DNA of 64,000 nt, taken from NCBI RefSeq assembly GCF_900115045.1, contig NZ_FOVC01000009.1, positions 62,001-126,000 of the forward strand, given 5' to 3'. This document shows, one piece after another, positions 17,780 through 26,289 of this stretch (position 1 is the first letter of the stretch; every line of letters starts with the position of its first letter). Made by a program: the position numbers and the translations under genes. The notes beneath the pieces are model-generated. The model was not told the DNA's origin and made no database searches. It saw only the letters and a list, made by a program, of their open reading frames with translations. The DNA is from Izhakiella capsodis (lineage in GTDB: Bacteria > Pseudomonadota > Gammaproteobacteria > Enterobacterales > Enterobacteriaceae).

Positions 17780-19843
17780 ATGTCACGTACAGGAAAAATA
17801 CTAAGTTGGGTTGCCGGGATCATTATTGCCCTGCTGGTTCTCATCATTGTGGTGATTACCACTTTCGACTGGAACCGCCTCAAACCGACCATCAATAAAA
17901 AGGTGACTACGGAGCTGAATCGCCCCTTTGTTATTCGTGGCGATCTGGGCGTTAACTGGGAGCGCCATCGAGATGAGCCGGGCTGGCGCAGTTGGTTGCC
18001 CTGGCCGCATATCCATGCCCAGGATATCATGCTGGGCAATCCTCCGGGCATGGCGCAAATGGATATGGTACATCTGCAACGGGTGGATGCTTCCATTTCA
18101 CCGCTGGCGCTGCTCAGTAAACAGATTTATCTGCCGTGGATCAAACTCCAGCGACCCGATGTCAGCCTGGTGCAGACGTCTGAAGGTAAGAATAACTGGA
18201 CCTTCGATCTTGCCAACAGCAAAAATTCCCAGGCTGACGCTCAGCCCTCCAGCTGGTCATTTCAACTCGATAATATTATTTTTGACCGCAGCACCCTCCA
18301 CTATCAGGATGCGATTAACAAAGCCAATGTACGGGTAAGTGTTAATCCATTGGGTAAACCGGTGCCTTACGCGCAGGTTACCGGCGGCAAAGACAGCGCT
18401 GCCCAGCACGGTGCCTCCGATTTCATCTTTGGCTGGCATGCCGACGGCACCTACAACAACCAGCCTCTGAGCGGCGCAGGGAAAATCGGCGGCATGCTGT
18501 CGCTGCGCAGTAAAACCACCCCTTTTCCGCTTCAGGCCGACGTGCGCAACGGGACGACCCGCATAAGGCTGGAAGGAACCTTACAGGACCCGCTGAACCT
18601 CGGCGGACTGGATATCCGCCTGCGTTTTTCCGGCGATACTCTGGCAAACCTTTATGGCCTGACCGGCGTGTTATTGCCGGACACACCGCCTTACGAAACC
18701 GATGGTCACTTGATAGCCCGCTTCAAAAGAGCAGGGGGGCCGCAGTTTCGCTATGAAAAATTCAACGGCCATATTGGCGACAGCGATATTCACGGCACGC
18801 TGACCTATACCCAGGGCAAACCCCGTCCGTCGCTGTCGGGAGAGCTTAGTTCTAAGCAGCTACGAATGGCCGATCTCGGCCCATTAATCGGTGTGAATTC
18901 AGGTAAAGACAGCCGTAAAACCGAACAGGCGAAAGCCGCTCGCGGTGATGCCACAACGCAGCCAGCCAATCGGGTTTTGCCGCACGATAAGTTTGATACA
19001 AAAAGCTGGGGCATGATGGATGCAAACGTTAAATTCAGCGGCCAGCGCATAGAGCACAGCAACAAACTGCCGCTTAGTAAGCTTTATACCCATTTGATCC
19101 TCAAGAACGGTGATTTACGCCTTGATCCGTTACGCTTTGGCATTGCCGGTGGTAATCTCAACGCCAGTATTCATCTGGAAGGCAACAAATCACCGATGCA
19201 GGGGCGTGCCGATCTGCACGCGCGTAATTTAAAATTACGCCAGCTGGCACCGGGCGTACAGGCAATGCAACACAGCCTCGGCCAGCTTAACGGTGATGCA
19301 ACCCTCAGCGGTCGCGGTAATTCAGTGGCCGATCTGCTGGCAACCAGCAACGGCGAGCTGAAGGTGCTGATGAACAGCGGAATTATCAGTCGCAATCTGA
19401 TGGAGATTGCGGGCCTTAATCTTGGCAACTATCTGGTTGGTAAGCTTTTTGGCGACGATGAAGTCAAAATTAACTGCGCAGCCACGGATCTGACGCTGAA
19501 AAATGGCCTTGCCACACCGCGCTTGTTTGTTTTTGACACTGAAAATGCGGTTATCAACGTCACCGGCAGCACCAACTTTGCCAATGAGCGTCTGGATCTG
19601 ACTATCGATCCCAAAAGTAAGGGCGTACGCATCGTCACCCTACGCTCCCCGCTCTATGTCCGCGGTACCTTTAAAAATCCCGATGCGGGTGTGAAGCCCG
19701 GACCGCTTATCGCTCGCGGAGCGGCGGCGGTGGCTCTGGGTGCGGTAGTTGCACCGGCAGCGGCGCTGCTGGCATTGGTTTCGCCGAGCGAGAACGAAAA
19801 CAACCAATGCACGCAGGTGCTGCAGCAGATGAAAGCACATTAA
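17780..19843 (+). CDS. yhjG: AsmA-family protein YhjG
   Basis: Member of the AsmA-like envelope proteins, which are anchored in the inner membrane and span the periplasm, and in several cases move phospholipids to the outer membrane; the specific role of YhjG is unknown. The 687-residue product has an N-terminal membrane helix (GKILSWVAGIIIALLVLIIV), the conserved FDWNRLKPTINKKV segment, and a long beta-rich body. The C-terminal AsmA signature region includes NLMEIAGLNLGNYLVG, DLTIDPKSKGVRI and SPLYVRGTFKNPDAGV. I prefer the ATG at 17780 (MSRTGKIL) because CAGGAG lies 6 bases upstream and it matches the E. coli start; an in-frame ATG 18 bases upstream is possible. A terminator follows. Confidence 0.92.
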   Translation: MSRTGKILSWVAGIIIALLVLIIVVITTFDWNRLKPTINKKVTTELNRPFVIRGDLGVNWERHRDEPGWRSWLPWPHIHAQDIMLGNPPGMAQMDMVHLQRVDASISPLALLSKQIYLPWIKLQRPDVSLVQTSEGKNNWTFDLANSKNSQADAQPSSWSFQLDNIIFDRSTLHYQDAINKANVRVSVNPLGKPVPYAQVTGGKDSAAQHGASDFIFGWHADGTYNNQPLSGAGKIGGMLSLRSKTTPFPLQADVRNGTTRIRLEGTLQDPLNLGGLDIRLRFSGDTLANLYGLTGVLLPDTPPYETDGHLIARFKRAGGPQFRYEKFNGHIGDSDIHGTLTYTQGKPRPSLSGELSSKQLRMADLGPLIGVNSGKDSRKTEQAKAARGDATTQPANRVLPHDKFDTKSWGMMDANVKFSGQRIEHSNKLPLSKLYTHLILKNGDLRLDPLRFGIAGGNLNASIHLEGNKSPMQGRADLHARNLKLRQLAPGVQAMQHSLGQLNGDATLSGRGNSVADLLATSNGELKVLMNSGIISRNLMEIAGLNLGNYLVGKLFGDDEVKINCAATDLTLKNGLATPRLFVFDTENAVINVTGSTNFANERLDLTIDPKSKGVRIVTLRSPLYVRGTFKNPDAGVKPGPLIARGAAAVALGAVVAPAAALLALVSPSENENNQCTQVLQQMKAH

Positions 19844-19866
19844 TAATCGTGCCCACCTCCACTGGC

Positions 19867-19905
19867 AAAAACCCCGTCGCTGAGCAGTCGGCTACGGGGT
19901 TTTAT
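19867..19905. terminator. Hairpin between convergent yhjG and yhjE
   Basis: AAAACCCCGT pairs with ACGGGGTTTT around a central CGCTGAGCAGTCGGCT loop; flanking A and T runs allow function in both directions. It lies about 24 bases after yhjG and 20 bases after the yhjE stop on the other strand. Confidence 0.8.
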
Positions 19906-19923
19906 CTTGTCTGATTAACACCC

Positions 19924-21249
19924 TTAATCGTAAAGCGATTCGTTTCGTGTTTCTTTACAGGAGAGTACCGCAATCAGTGTCAGCAACGCCATTGCTGCCA
20001 GATAAAGCCCCACGGCGTACAAGCCGTAAGTGTGAGTCAGCCAGGCAGCGATATAGGGTGCCACCGATGCCCCAAGAATCGATGACAAATTGTACGAGAA
20101 GGACGCCCCTGTGTAACGCACCGATGTGGGAAATAGCTCAGGTAACAGCGCGCCCATTGGCCCGAATGTTAACCCCATGATGCTCAAACCCAGCAGCAGA
20201 AACCCCATCACCAGCAGCTGGTTTCCTGAACCCAGCATCGTAGGAAACAAAAACGCGAAGGCGATGATCAGCAAAGTAATGATGGTCATCGTGCGACGGC
20301 GACCAAAGCGATCGGCAAGCAAACCGGCCACCGGCACCATCACGCCAAAACCAATCACCGCCACCATCAGCATCCACAAAAAGGTATTACGTGGAAAGCC
20401 CAGACCACCAGGGAGCGGCGCCGTTCCATAACTCATTGAATAAACGGTCATGATGTAGAACAGCGTATAGGTCGCCAGCATGATAAACGTACCGAGAATA
20501 GTTGCTTTCACATGCTTTGTCAGCAAGGTGCCAATCGGCACGCGCTCCTGCTTATTCTCTTTTTTCACTCTGGCAAATACCGGCGATTCATGTAGGGAAA
20601 CGCGCACGTAGAGGCCGATGATCACCAGCACCGCAGAGAGAATAAAGGGGACGCGCCAGCCCCAAGACATAAACTGCTGCTCGCTGAGCAGCCAAGAAAG
20701 CAGCAGGAAGGTTCCGTTCGCAAAAAAGAAGCCAATGGGCGCCCCCAGCTGCGGGAATGAGCCGTAAAGCGCGCGTTTTTTCGCCGGAGCGTTTTCCGTC
20801 GCCAGCAGCGCCGCGCCCCCCCATTCACCATCAAGCCCCAACCCCTGGCCAAAACGCGCCAGTGCCAGCAGCAACGGCGCGAACACGCCAATGGTTTCAT
20901 AGCCTGGCAGCAGGCCAATCAGTACGGTAGAAATCCCCATCGTCAGCAGCGATGCCACCAACGTAACCTTTCGTCCGGCACGATCACCAAAGTGACCAAA
21001 CAGTGCCGAACCGATCGGCCGGGCGATGAAGGCAATGGCAAAGGTTGCCAGCGACTGTAACGTGGCGACGGTCTCATCGCCCTGCGGGAAAAAGATATGT
21101 GGAAAAACGATGACCGCTGCCGTGGCGTAGATATAGAAATCGAAAAACTCGATAGCCGTACCCACCAACGAGGCGATGACCACTTTACTGCGGGAATTTG
21201 TTGGTTGCTGATGGTCAACATTGAAGGGTTCTGCGATGGAAGCTGGCAT
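19924..21249 (-). CDS. yhjE: MFS metabolite:H+ symporter YhjE
   Basis: 441-residue, 12-helix major facilitator of the metabolite:H+ symporter family (relatives ProP, ShiA, KgtP); the substrate of YhjE is not known. Family motifs: GTAIEFFDFYIYATAA in helix 1, GSALFGHFGDRAGRK and LLADRFGRRRTM for the two cytoplasmic MFS motifs, GWRVPFILSA, and PMGALLPELFPTSVRYTGAS. The helix 4 segment reads ARFGQGLGLDGEWGGA, where relatives usually have GLGLGGEWGGA; this adds an Asp inside the helix. The gene ends conserved synteny with the E. coli yhjE-yhjK block. Confidence 0.93.
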   Translation of the reverse strand: MPASIAEPFNVDHQQPTNSRSKVVIASLVGTAIEFFDFYIYATAAVIVFPHIFFPQGDETVATLQSLATFAIAFIARPIGSALFGHFGDRAGRKVTLVASLLTMGISTVLIGLLPGYETIGVFAPLLLALARFGQGLGLDGEWGGAALLATENAPAKKRALYGSFPQLGAPIGFFFANGTFLLLSWLLSEQQFMSWGWRVPFILSAVLVIIGLYVRVSLHESPVFARVKKENKQERVPIGTLLTKHVKATILGTFIMLATYTLFYIMTVYSMSYGTAPLPGGLGFPRNTFLWMLMVAVIGFGVMVPVAGLLADRFGRRRTMTIITLLIIAFAFLFPTMLGSGNQLLVMGFLLLGLSIMGLTFGPMGALLPELFPTSVRYTGASFSYNLSSILGASVAPYIAAWLTHTYGLYAVGLYLAAMALLTLIAVLSCKETRNESLYD

Positions 21250-21958
21250 AGTTATTTCTTATTTGTAAATAAAGTCACAGAATATTACGCATCCGATCTC
21301 GGGCATTCAATGGCTAACAGCCCACCAGATGCGGCCTCCCACAGTGAAAAGAAGATAATATCAAGTTCGCCGCTCTGGCTGGCGAATGGCAGGGACAAAA
21401 GTACTCTTTTCAGCGTTAATCACTGAAACACGCTCTAAAAAAGTGGGCAGCCAGTGTTCATGCGCCTGTTTAGCTTATTAATAATCAGAGTGCGTGATTT
21501 AACGCTGATTTTCTGGCCGATACTGCCTGGATCAAGGCGTAACCAAAGTTGCTCAAAGAGTTTCTGTGGCCCGTTTATAATCTGTTTATGAAACATCGGT
21601 AGTTTATAGAAAAATAATCAAAATTTATTACGTTAAAAAACAATGATTTAATCATTAAATTGGCGGTTAACAAATAAAATAAGCAATGATTTACAAGTGA
21701 TATCAACAGGACTATAGTTTCGGCAAATTTTCAGTGGAGATCCCTTTTTGGACAGTAAACCTGACGGTTACGTCTTACAAAAGGCAGGCTGACACCTCTT
21801 TCGTGCGCCTGCCGTTAGCAACACGGCGGGCAATGCACTCTCGTTTTGAGCGATTCATTCCCGAATGATTAACCGGTACCGCCGGATTATGCGTATTTTC
21901 CCGTTTAACAGCGGCTATGCGCGTATGCCTGCCTTTGCCAAATTTCTGTGAAGAAAAA
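21250..21958. other. Long upstream region of mgtB, no gene seen
   Basis: 709 bases between divergent yhjE and the mgtB leader ORF. AT-rich around 21600-21720, with a TATAGT box at about 21714-21719 that could be a -10 element. I looked for a PhoP box (two GTTTA half-sites at 11-base spacing); TGTTTA and AGTTTA occur near 21590-21605, but 18 bases apart, so I do not call one. Confidence 0.4.
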
Positions 21959-22000
21959 ATGAAAGAACCTCCTACCAGAAGGCGGATGAGGATGGCTTAA
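21959..22000 (+). CDS. Proline-containing leader ORF upstream of mgtB (mgtL/mgtP-like)
   Basis: A 13-residue ORF, MKEPPTRRRMRMA, starts 151 bases before mgtB and is preceded by GAAGAAAAA as a weak SD. Magnesium-transporter leaders in Salmonella and E. coli carry short proline-codon ORFs (mgtL, mgtP) whose stalled or slow translation under low Mg2+ or low proline lets the transporter be transcribed. This ORF has adjacent proline codons followed by an Arg-rich stretch, the same character as MgtL. Assignment is by position and composition only. Downstream inverted repeats that would form the switching hairpins were not folded. Confidence 0.5.
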   Translation: MKEPPTRRRMRMA

Positions 22001-22112
22001 GCCGCGTAACGGGAATGTTCAGCATTCTGAATTCCCTGCATAAAACGCGATTGCCTTACCCACCCCAGCTTTGCGACAGGCGTCAGCCTGATGAATTGAT
22101 CGTAATTATGTG

Positions 22113-24788
22113 ATGGGCGACAAAATGAAAAACCCAAATAAAACTTTCGCACAACTGTTTGCCGTCAGCCAGCAGGCTCAGCAAACACAGACAGGTACTT
22201 TTAACCAACTGCGCTGCTGTCAAAAGGGGCTGACACGTGACGAAGCGCTTAACCGTCTGGATGAATATGGTCCGAATCAGGTTGCCAGCGAGAAAGCGCC
22301 CCATGCCCTGATCCAGCTGGCCAATGCTTTTAAAAACCCGTTTATTGCCGTACTGACCCTGCTGGCGGCTATCAGCTTTGTAATCGATTTCTGGTTGCCT
22401 CATATCCACGGAGAGCCGGCCAGCCTGAGCAGCGTAATCATCATGATGACGATGGTTATCCTCAGCGCGCTGCTGCGTTTTATTCAGGAATACCGCACGA
22501 ATAAAGCGGCGGCAGCGCTAAAATCGTTGGTTCGCACTACGGCCACGGTAGTTCGTCGCGGAACCCCTGACAGCGAAGCGATGAAAATGGACGTCCCTCT
22601 GGAGGAAGTGGTACCTGGCGATATCGTCTGGCTCTCTGCTGGCGATATGGTTCCGGGCGATGTTCGCCTGCTGGAAAGTCGCGATCTGTTTATCAGCCAA
22701 GCGACGCTGAGCGGTGAGGCGCTACCCCTGGAAAAGTTCGCCACACCCGACGCACTGCCAACCCCCTGTGATGAGCACACCCTTCTTGGGCTACCCGGCT
22801 TTTGCCTGATGGGTACCAGCGTTGCCAGCGGTACCGCAACGGGTGTGGTGGTCGCCACCGGTGCCGATACCTGGTATGGCAATCTCGCTAACTCGCTGCT
22901 GGGCGATCGGCCGCAGACCGCCTTTGATCGCGGCGTCAACAGTGTCAGCAAACTACTCATCCGCTTTATGCTGGTGATGGTGCCTATCGTATTGTTAATC
23001 AATGGTTTTACTCGCAGTGACTGGGGTGAGACCCTGATGTTCGCGCTGGCCGTTGCCGTTGGCCTGACGCCGGAAATGCTGCCGATGATAGTCAGTGCCA
23101 ATCTGGCAAAAGGCGCCATCGCGATGGCACGGCGTAAAGTGGTGGTAAAGCACTTGAATGCCATTCAGAACTTTGGTGCGATGGACGTCCTCTGCACCGA
23201 TAAAACCGGAACGCTGACGCAGGACAACATCATTCTTGCCCATCACCTGGATATCTTTGGCAAAACAAATGATAACGTTTTGCAACTGGCGTGGCTCAAT
23301 AGTCGCCACCAGAGCGGCGTCAAAAATCTGATTGATCTCGCCATCCTGCGCTTCAGCCAGGGTAAAACAGAACTATCAGGCCTGTGCCGCTACCGTAAAG
23401 TCGATGAGCTTCCCTTCGACTTCGAACGTCGCCGTCTGTCGATCCTTGTCGCCGACGAGCAGGAAAAACAGCGTCTGATTTGCAAAGGTGCGGTTGAGGA
23501 AATGCTGGCCGTAGCCAGCCATATACGCGAAGGTCAGCGGACACTGCCGCTGGACGCCGCAGCCATTAGCCTCATCCAGCAGCAGGTTCAGGAATGGAGC
23601 AACCGGGGTTATCGTGTCATATTGGTTGCCGAGCGCGACCTGACCGATCGGCCACTCAGCACACCGCTGACCAAAGAGGATGAACACGATCTGGTGATAG
23701 CAGGGCTGCTAACCTTTCTTGATCCGCCTAAAGACAGCGCCGCCAGCGCCCTCAGAGCACTGCACGAACAGGGTGTAGTGGTAAAAGTGTTAACCGGCGA
23801 TAGCGCTGCGGTTTCCAGCAAAATCTGCCGTGATGTCGGACTGGACCCCGGCGAAGCACTGTGCGGCAGTGAAATAGACCCTATGAGCGATTACACGCTG
23901 GCCTGCGAAGTGGAACAGCGTAACCTGTTTTGTCGCCTGACCCCACAGCAGAAATCCCGCGTATTACAGGCGCTGCAACGTAACGATCACACCGTTGGAT
24001 TTCTGGGTGACGGCATTAACGACGCACCGGCATTACGCTGTGCAGATATCGGTATCTCCGTGGACAGCGCGACTGATATCGCCAAAGAGTCCGCCGATAT
24101 CATTTTGCTGGAAAAAAGCCTGATGGTACTGGAGGAAGGTGTTCTCAAAGGGCGCGAAACCTTCGGTAACATCATCAAATATCTTAACCTGACCGCCAGC
24201 TCCAATTTTGGCAACGTGTTCTCGGTCCTCGTCGCCAGCGCATTCCTGCCCTTTTTACCCATGCTGGCCATTCAGCTACTGATACAAAACCTGCTTTACG
24301 ACATCTCACAACTGTCGCTACCCTGGGACAAAATGGACCGCTCATTTTTGCGCCGTCCACGTAAATGGGATGCGCGTAACATCCGCCGTTTCATGCTGTT
24401 TATGGGGCCGACCTCATCGATTTTTGATATCACCACCTGGCTGGTCCTATGGTACGTCTTTGCCGCTAACTCACCGGTCCATCAGGCGCTGTTTCAGTCC
24501 GGCTGGTTCATTGAAGGGCTGCTATCGCAAACCCTGGTGGTACATATGCTGCGCACCCGGCGCATTCCATTTATTCAAAGCCGCGCCGCATGGCCGGTGA
24601 TGTTAATGACCGGGCTGATTATGCTGGCAGGTATCATCATCCCCTTTACATCTCTCGGCCATGCGTCAGGCATGGTAGCGCTGCCTGTGAGCTATTTTCC
24701 CTGGCTGCTTGCAATTCTTGCCGGTTACTGCGTGGTCGCACAGGGCGCAAAAATGCTTTACATCCGTCTGTTTGGTCAGTGGTTTTAA
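22113..24788 (+). CDS. mgtB: Magnesium-importing P-type ATPase, MgtB type
   Basis: Type III P-type ATPase (P3B) that brings Mg2+ into the cell at ATP cost when external Mg2+ is low. About 891 residues with the P-ATPase elements in order: actuator loop TLSGEALPLEKF (TGE variant SGE), helix 4 region VAVGLTPEMLPMIVSANLAKGA, phosphorylation motif DKTGTLTQD, nucleotide-binding KGAVEEML, hinge GDGINDAPAL, and about ten membrane helices. The C-terminal end (SQTLVVHMLRTRRIPFIQSR, RLFGQWF) follows Salmonella MgtB more closely than MgtA. Start is uncertain: GTG 22110, ATG 22113 and ATG 22125 are in frame and none has a strong SD. No mgtC is adjacent, unlike the Salmonella mgtCBR operon. A micropeptide gene follows. 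Confidence 0.95.
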   Translation: MGDKMKNPNKTFAQLFAVSQQAQQTQTGTFNQLRCCQKGLTRDEALNRLDEYGPNQVASEKAPHALIQLANAFKNPFIAVLTLLAAISFVIDFWLPHIHGEPASLSSVIIMMTMVILSALLRFIQEYRTNKAAAALKSLVRTTATVVRRGTPDSEAMKMDVPLEEVVPGDIVWLSAGDMVPGDVRLLESRDLFISQATLSGEALPLEKFATPDALPTPCDEHTLLGLPGFCLMGTSVASGTATGVVVATGADTWYGNLANSLLGDRPQTAFDRGVNSVSKLLIRFMLVMVPIVLLINGFTRSDWGETLMFALAVAVGLTPEMLPMIVSANLAKGAIAMARRKVVVKHLNAIQNFGAMDVLCTDKTGTLTQDNIILAHHLDIFGKTNDNVLQLAWLNSRHQSGVKNLIDLAILRFSQGKTELSGLCRYRKVDELPFDFERRRLSILVADEQEKQRLICKGAVEEMLAVASHIREGQRTLPLDAAAISLIQQQVQEWSNRGYRVILVAERDLTDRPLSTPLTKEDEHDLVIAGLLTFLDPPKDSAASALRALHEQGVVVKVLTGDSAAVSSKICRDVGLDPGEALCGSEIDPMSDYTLACEVEQRNLFCRLTPQQKSRVLQALQRNDHTVGFLGDGINDAPALRCADIGISVDSATDIAKESADIILLEKSLMVLEEGVLKGRETFGNIIKYLNLTASSNFGNVFSVLVASAFLPFLPMLAIQLLIQNLLYDISQLSLPWDKMDRSFLRRPRKWDARNIRRFMLFMGPTSSIFDITTWLVLWYVFAANSPVHQALFQSGWFIEGLLSQTLVVHMLRTRRIPFIQSRAAWPVMLMTGLIMLAGIIIPFTSLGHASGMVALPVSYFPWLLAILAGYCVVAQGAKMLYIRLFGQWF

Positions 24789-24798
24789 GGGGGGAACA

Positions 24799-24885
24799 AT
24801 GCCGAACTTTAATATCTATGCCCTGATCGTTTTATTTATGATTGGGCTGATTATCCTCAGCTGCGGTATGAAGATGATTTTGTGA
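24799..24885 (+). CDS. 28-residue membrane peptide, MgtR-like position
   Basis: ORF of 28 codons (MPNFNIYALIVLFMIGLI... ending GMKMIL) starting 10 bases after the mgtB stop, with a strong SD (AAGGGGGG, 3 bases from ATG). It is a single hydrophobic helix of about 20 residues with a short polar N-terminus. In Salmonella, mgtR encodes a 30-residue single-helix peptide immediately downstream of mgtB that promotes FtsH-dependent degradation of MgtC and affects MgtA. Position and size match, and the segment IYALIVL resembles the MgtR helix start. Since mgtC is absent here, the target may be MgtB itself. Homology is not proven. Confidence 0.7.
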   Translation: MPNFNIYALIVLFMIGLIILSCGMKMIL

Positions 24886-24889
24886 TCGC

Positions 24890-24911
24890 GAGGCACCCGC
24901 AAGGGTGCCTC
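24890..24911 (+). terminator. Hairpin after the mgtB micropeptide gene
   Basis: GAGGCACCC and GGGTGCCTC are perfectly complementary around GCAA, a stable tetraloop. A proper T-run is missing, so it may act as a weak terminator or as a 3'-end stabiliser. Confidence 0.6.
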
Positions 24912-25152
24912 AGACTTTGAGAAACCGGCGCCACAGGAAGCGAATAAGATAGAATTCCGCGGCTCCAAGCAGCAGGAACCACAGGCAGAACACCAGCGTA
25001 TAAAGTTGGTTAATATCGCTGAGATGAAACCGGGTAACCAGTTGATGCGTCAGTTGCAGACCAAACTGCGGCGCGGGCAACAAAAGCGCTGAAAGCATCC
25101 CCAGCAGTAGCGTCGACATTGGCATCAGAAACAATTCAAAAGGCGTTTTCAT
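24910..25152 (-). CDS. Uncharacterised small inner-membrane protein (80 aa)
   Basis: 80 residues starting MKTPFELFLMPMSTLLLGML and ending LIRFLWRRFLKV, with two hydrophobic segments (residues about 8-28 and 52-75) and a basic C-terminus on the presumed cytoplasmic side. A longer form from TTG at 25194 adds 14 unconvincing residues, although a GGAG is near; I take the ATG. It converges on mgtB and its terminator. I do not recognise a family. Confidence 0.6.
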   Translation of the reverse strand: MKTPFELFLMPMSTLLLGMLSALLLPAPQFGLQLTHQLVTRFHLSDINQLYTLVFCLWFLLLGAAEFYLIRFLWRRFLKV

Positions 25153-25549
25153 AACGTTCACTAAATGGGCACAGGTAGGCCCATTCTCCGGCAATTTTTT
25201 CGACGAAACAATCTCAGCACGCTAGCGCAGGCTACATCTCACCGCGCTGACTGAAATCCCGGAAGGCTAATTTGTGGCAATAATTGCGATGTTGTGGTTT
25301 GAAAAAGTTGGCTGACACAAGCTACCCACCCTGACCCACGTTTTTTTTTGCTTAAAGCAATACAGAAACGGACCAAAAAGCGAATACTCGTAGCTGACTT
25401 CTGATTATTCCCACAGATAAATTTTTTATGCATTTTTTCGGCAAAACCATCATGCAGAAAAATATGGCACAAGCTATACCACCGCTAACCGGGTCATTCT
25501 TTTACAGTTTTTATCCGAAGCTATTATCCAGAATGAGCAAGTTTTAAAT

Positions 25550-25569
25550 AGTATAGCCAGTGCTATACT
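25550..25569. promoter_or_regulatory. MntR-type operator upstream of mntP
   Basis: AGTATAGCCAGTGCTATACT is a perfect palindrome (8-bp arms, CAGT centre). It has the architecture of the E. coli MntR box (ATAGC-N4-GCTAT core). It lies 145 bases before the mntP ATG. MntR with Mn2+ activates mntP in E. coli. Confidence 0.75.
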
Positions 25570-25713
25570 TAAAACCATGATTTTATTGTCTTTTTTTTTA
25601 AAATTTTACGTGTTAGTATCCACCCCGCTTAGCCCGAATCCGCTTTTTTTGCTGGATAGAACTTATTTTTATGCGCTGGAGATGATTGGCCTGCGCTGGC
25701 TGGTATAAATCCC

Positions 25714-26289
25714 ATGAACCTCTATGCAACTATTATTCTGGCCCTTGGCATGTCGATGGACGCCTTTGCTGCCGCACTTGGAAAAGGCGCGACTCTGCAT
25801 CGACCAGGCTGGAAAGAAGCCGTTCGCACCGGTCTGATTTTCGGTGTTATCGAAGCGCTGACTCCGCTTATCGGCTGGAGCATCGGTATCATTGCCAGCC
25901 AGTATGTAATGGCCTGGGATCACTGGGTGGCCTTTATCCTGCTATTTTTCCTTGGCAGCCGCATGGTGCTGGAAGGGCTACGTAAGAGAAATGCCGATGA
26001 TCCGCTGCAAATACCCCAGCGCCACGGTTTCTTCGTGCTGGCGACAACCGCGCTGGCAACCAGCCTGGACGCACTGGCCGTTGGTGTAGGCCTGGCGCTT
26101 CTTCAAGTTAACATCATTACCACCGCGTTAGCTATCGGTGCAGCAACCACCATTATGGCGGCAACCGGCATTCTGCTCGGCCGATTTCTCGGCCCGGTCA
26201 TGGGCAAAGGGGCAGAAATAATCGGTGGACTGGTGTTAATCTGCATCGGTGGTTCGATCCTGCTCGAACATCTTAATTTGCCAGGGTGA
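25714..26289 (+). CDS. mntP: Manganese exporter MntP
   Basis: 191-residue inner-membrane Mn2+ efflux pump (formerly YebN) that prevents manganese poisoning. It has six helices in two homologous halves, each carrying the conserved acidic motif: LALGMSMDAFAAALGKG in helix 1 and TTALATSLDALAVGVGLAL in helix 4. The aspartates of these MDAFA/LDALA motifs are needed for transport in family members. Other features are GWSIG, LGSRMVLEGLR and the C-terminal GLVLICIGGSILLEHL. Upstream lies an MntR-type palindrome. The yybP-ykoY Mn2+ riboswitch found before E. coli mntP was not recognised here, although the 5' region is long enough (about 140 bases from the operator). Confidence 0.96.
   Translation: MNLYATIILALGMSMDAFAAALGKGATLHRPGWKEAVRTGLIFGVIEALTPLIGWSIGIIASQYVMAWDHWVAFILLFFLGSRMVLEGLRKRNADDPLQIPQRHGFFVLATTALATSLDALAVGVGLALLQVNIITTALAIGAATTIMAATGILLGRFLGPVMGKGAEIIGGLVLICIGGSILLEHLNLPG

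Noticed and set aside
21580..21720. PhoP box upstream of mgtB
   Set aside because: GTTTA-like half-sites exist but not at the 11-base spacing of a PhoP box.
25200..25713. yybP-ykoY Mn2+ riboswitch before mntP
   Set aside because: Expected from E. coli, but I could not find its conserved loop sequences by eye; not claimed without a covariance search.
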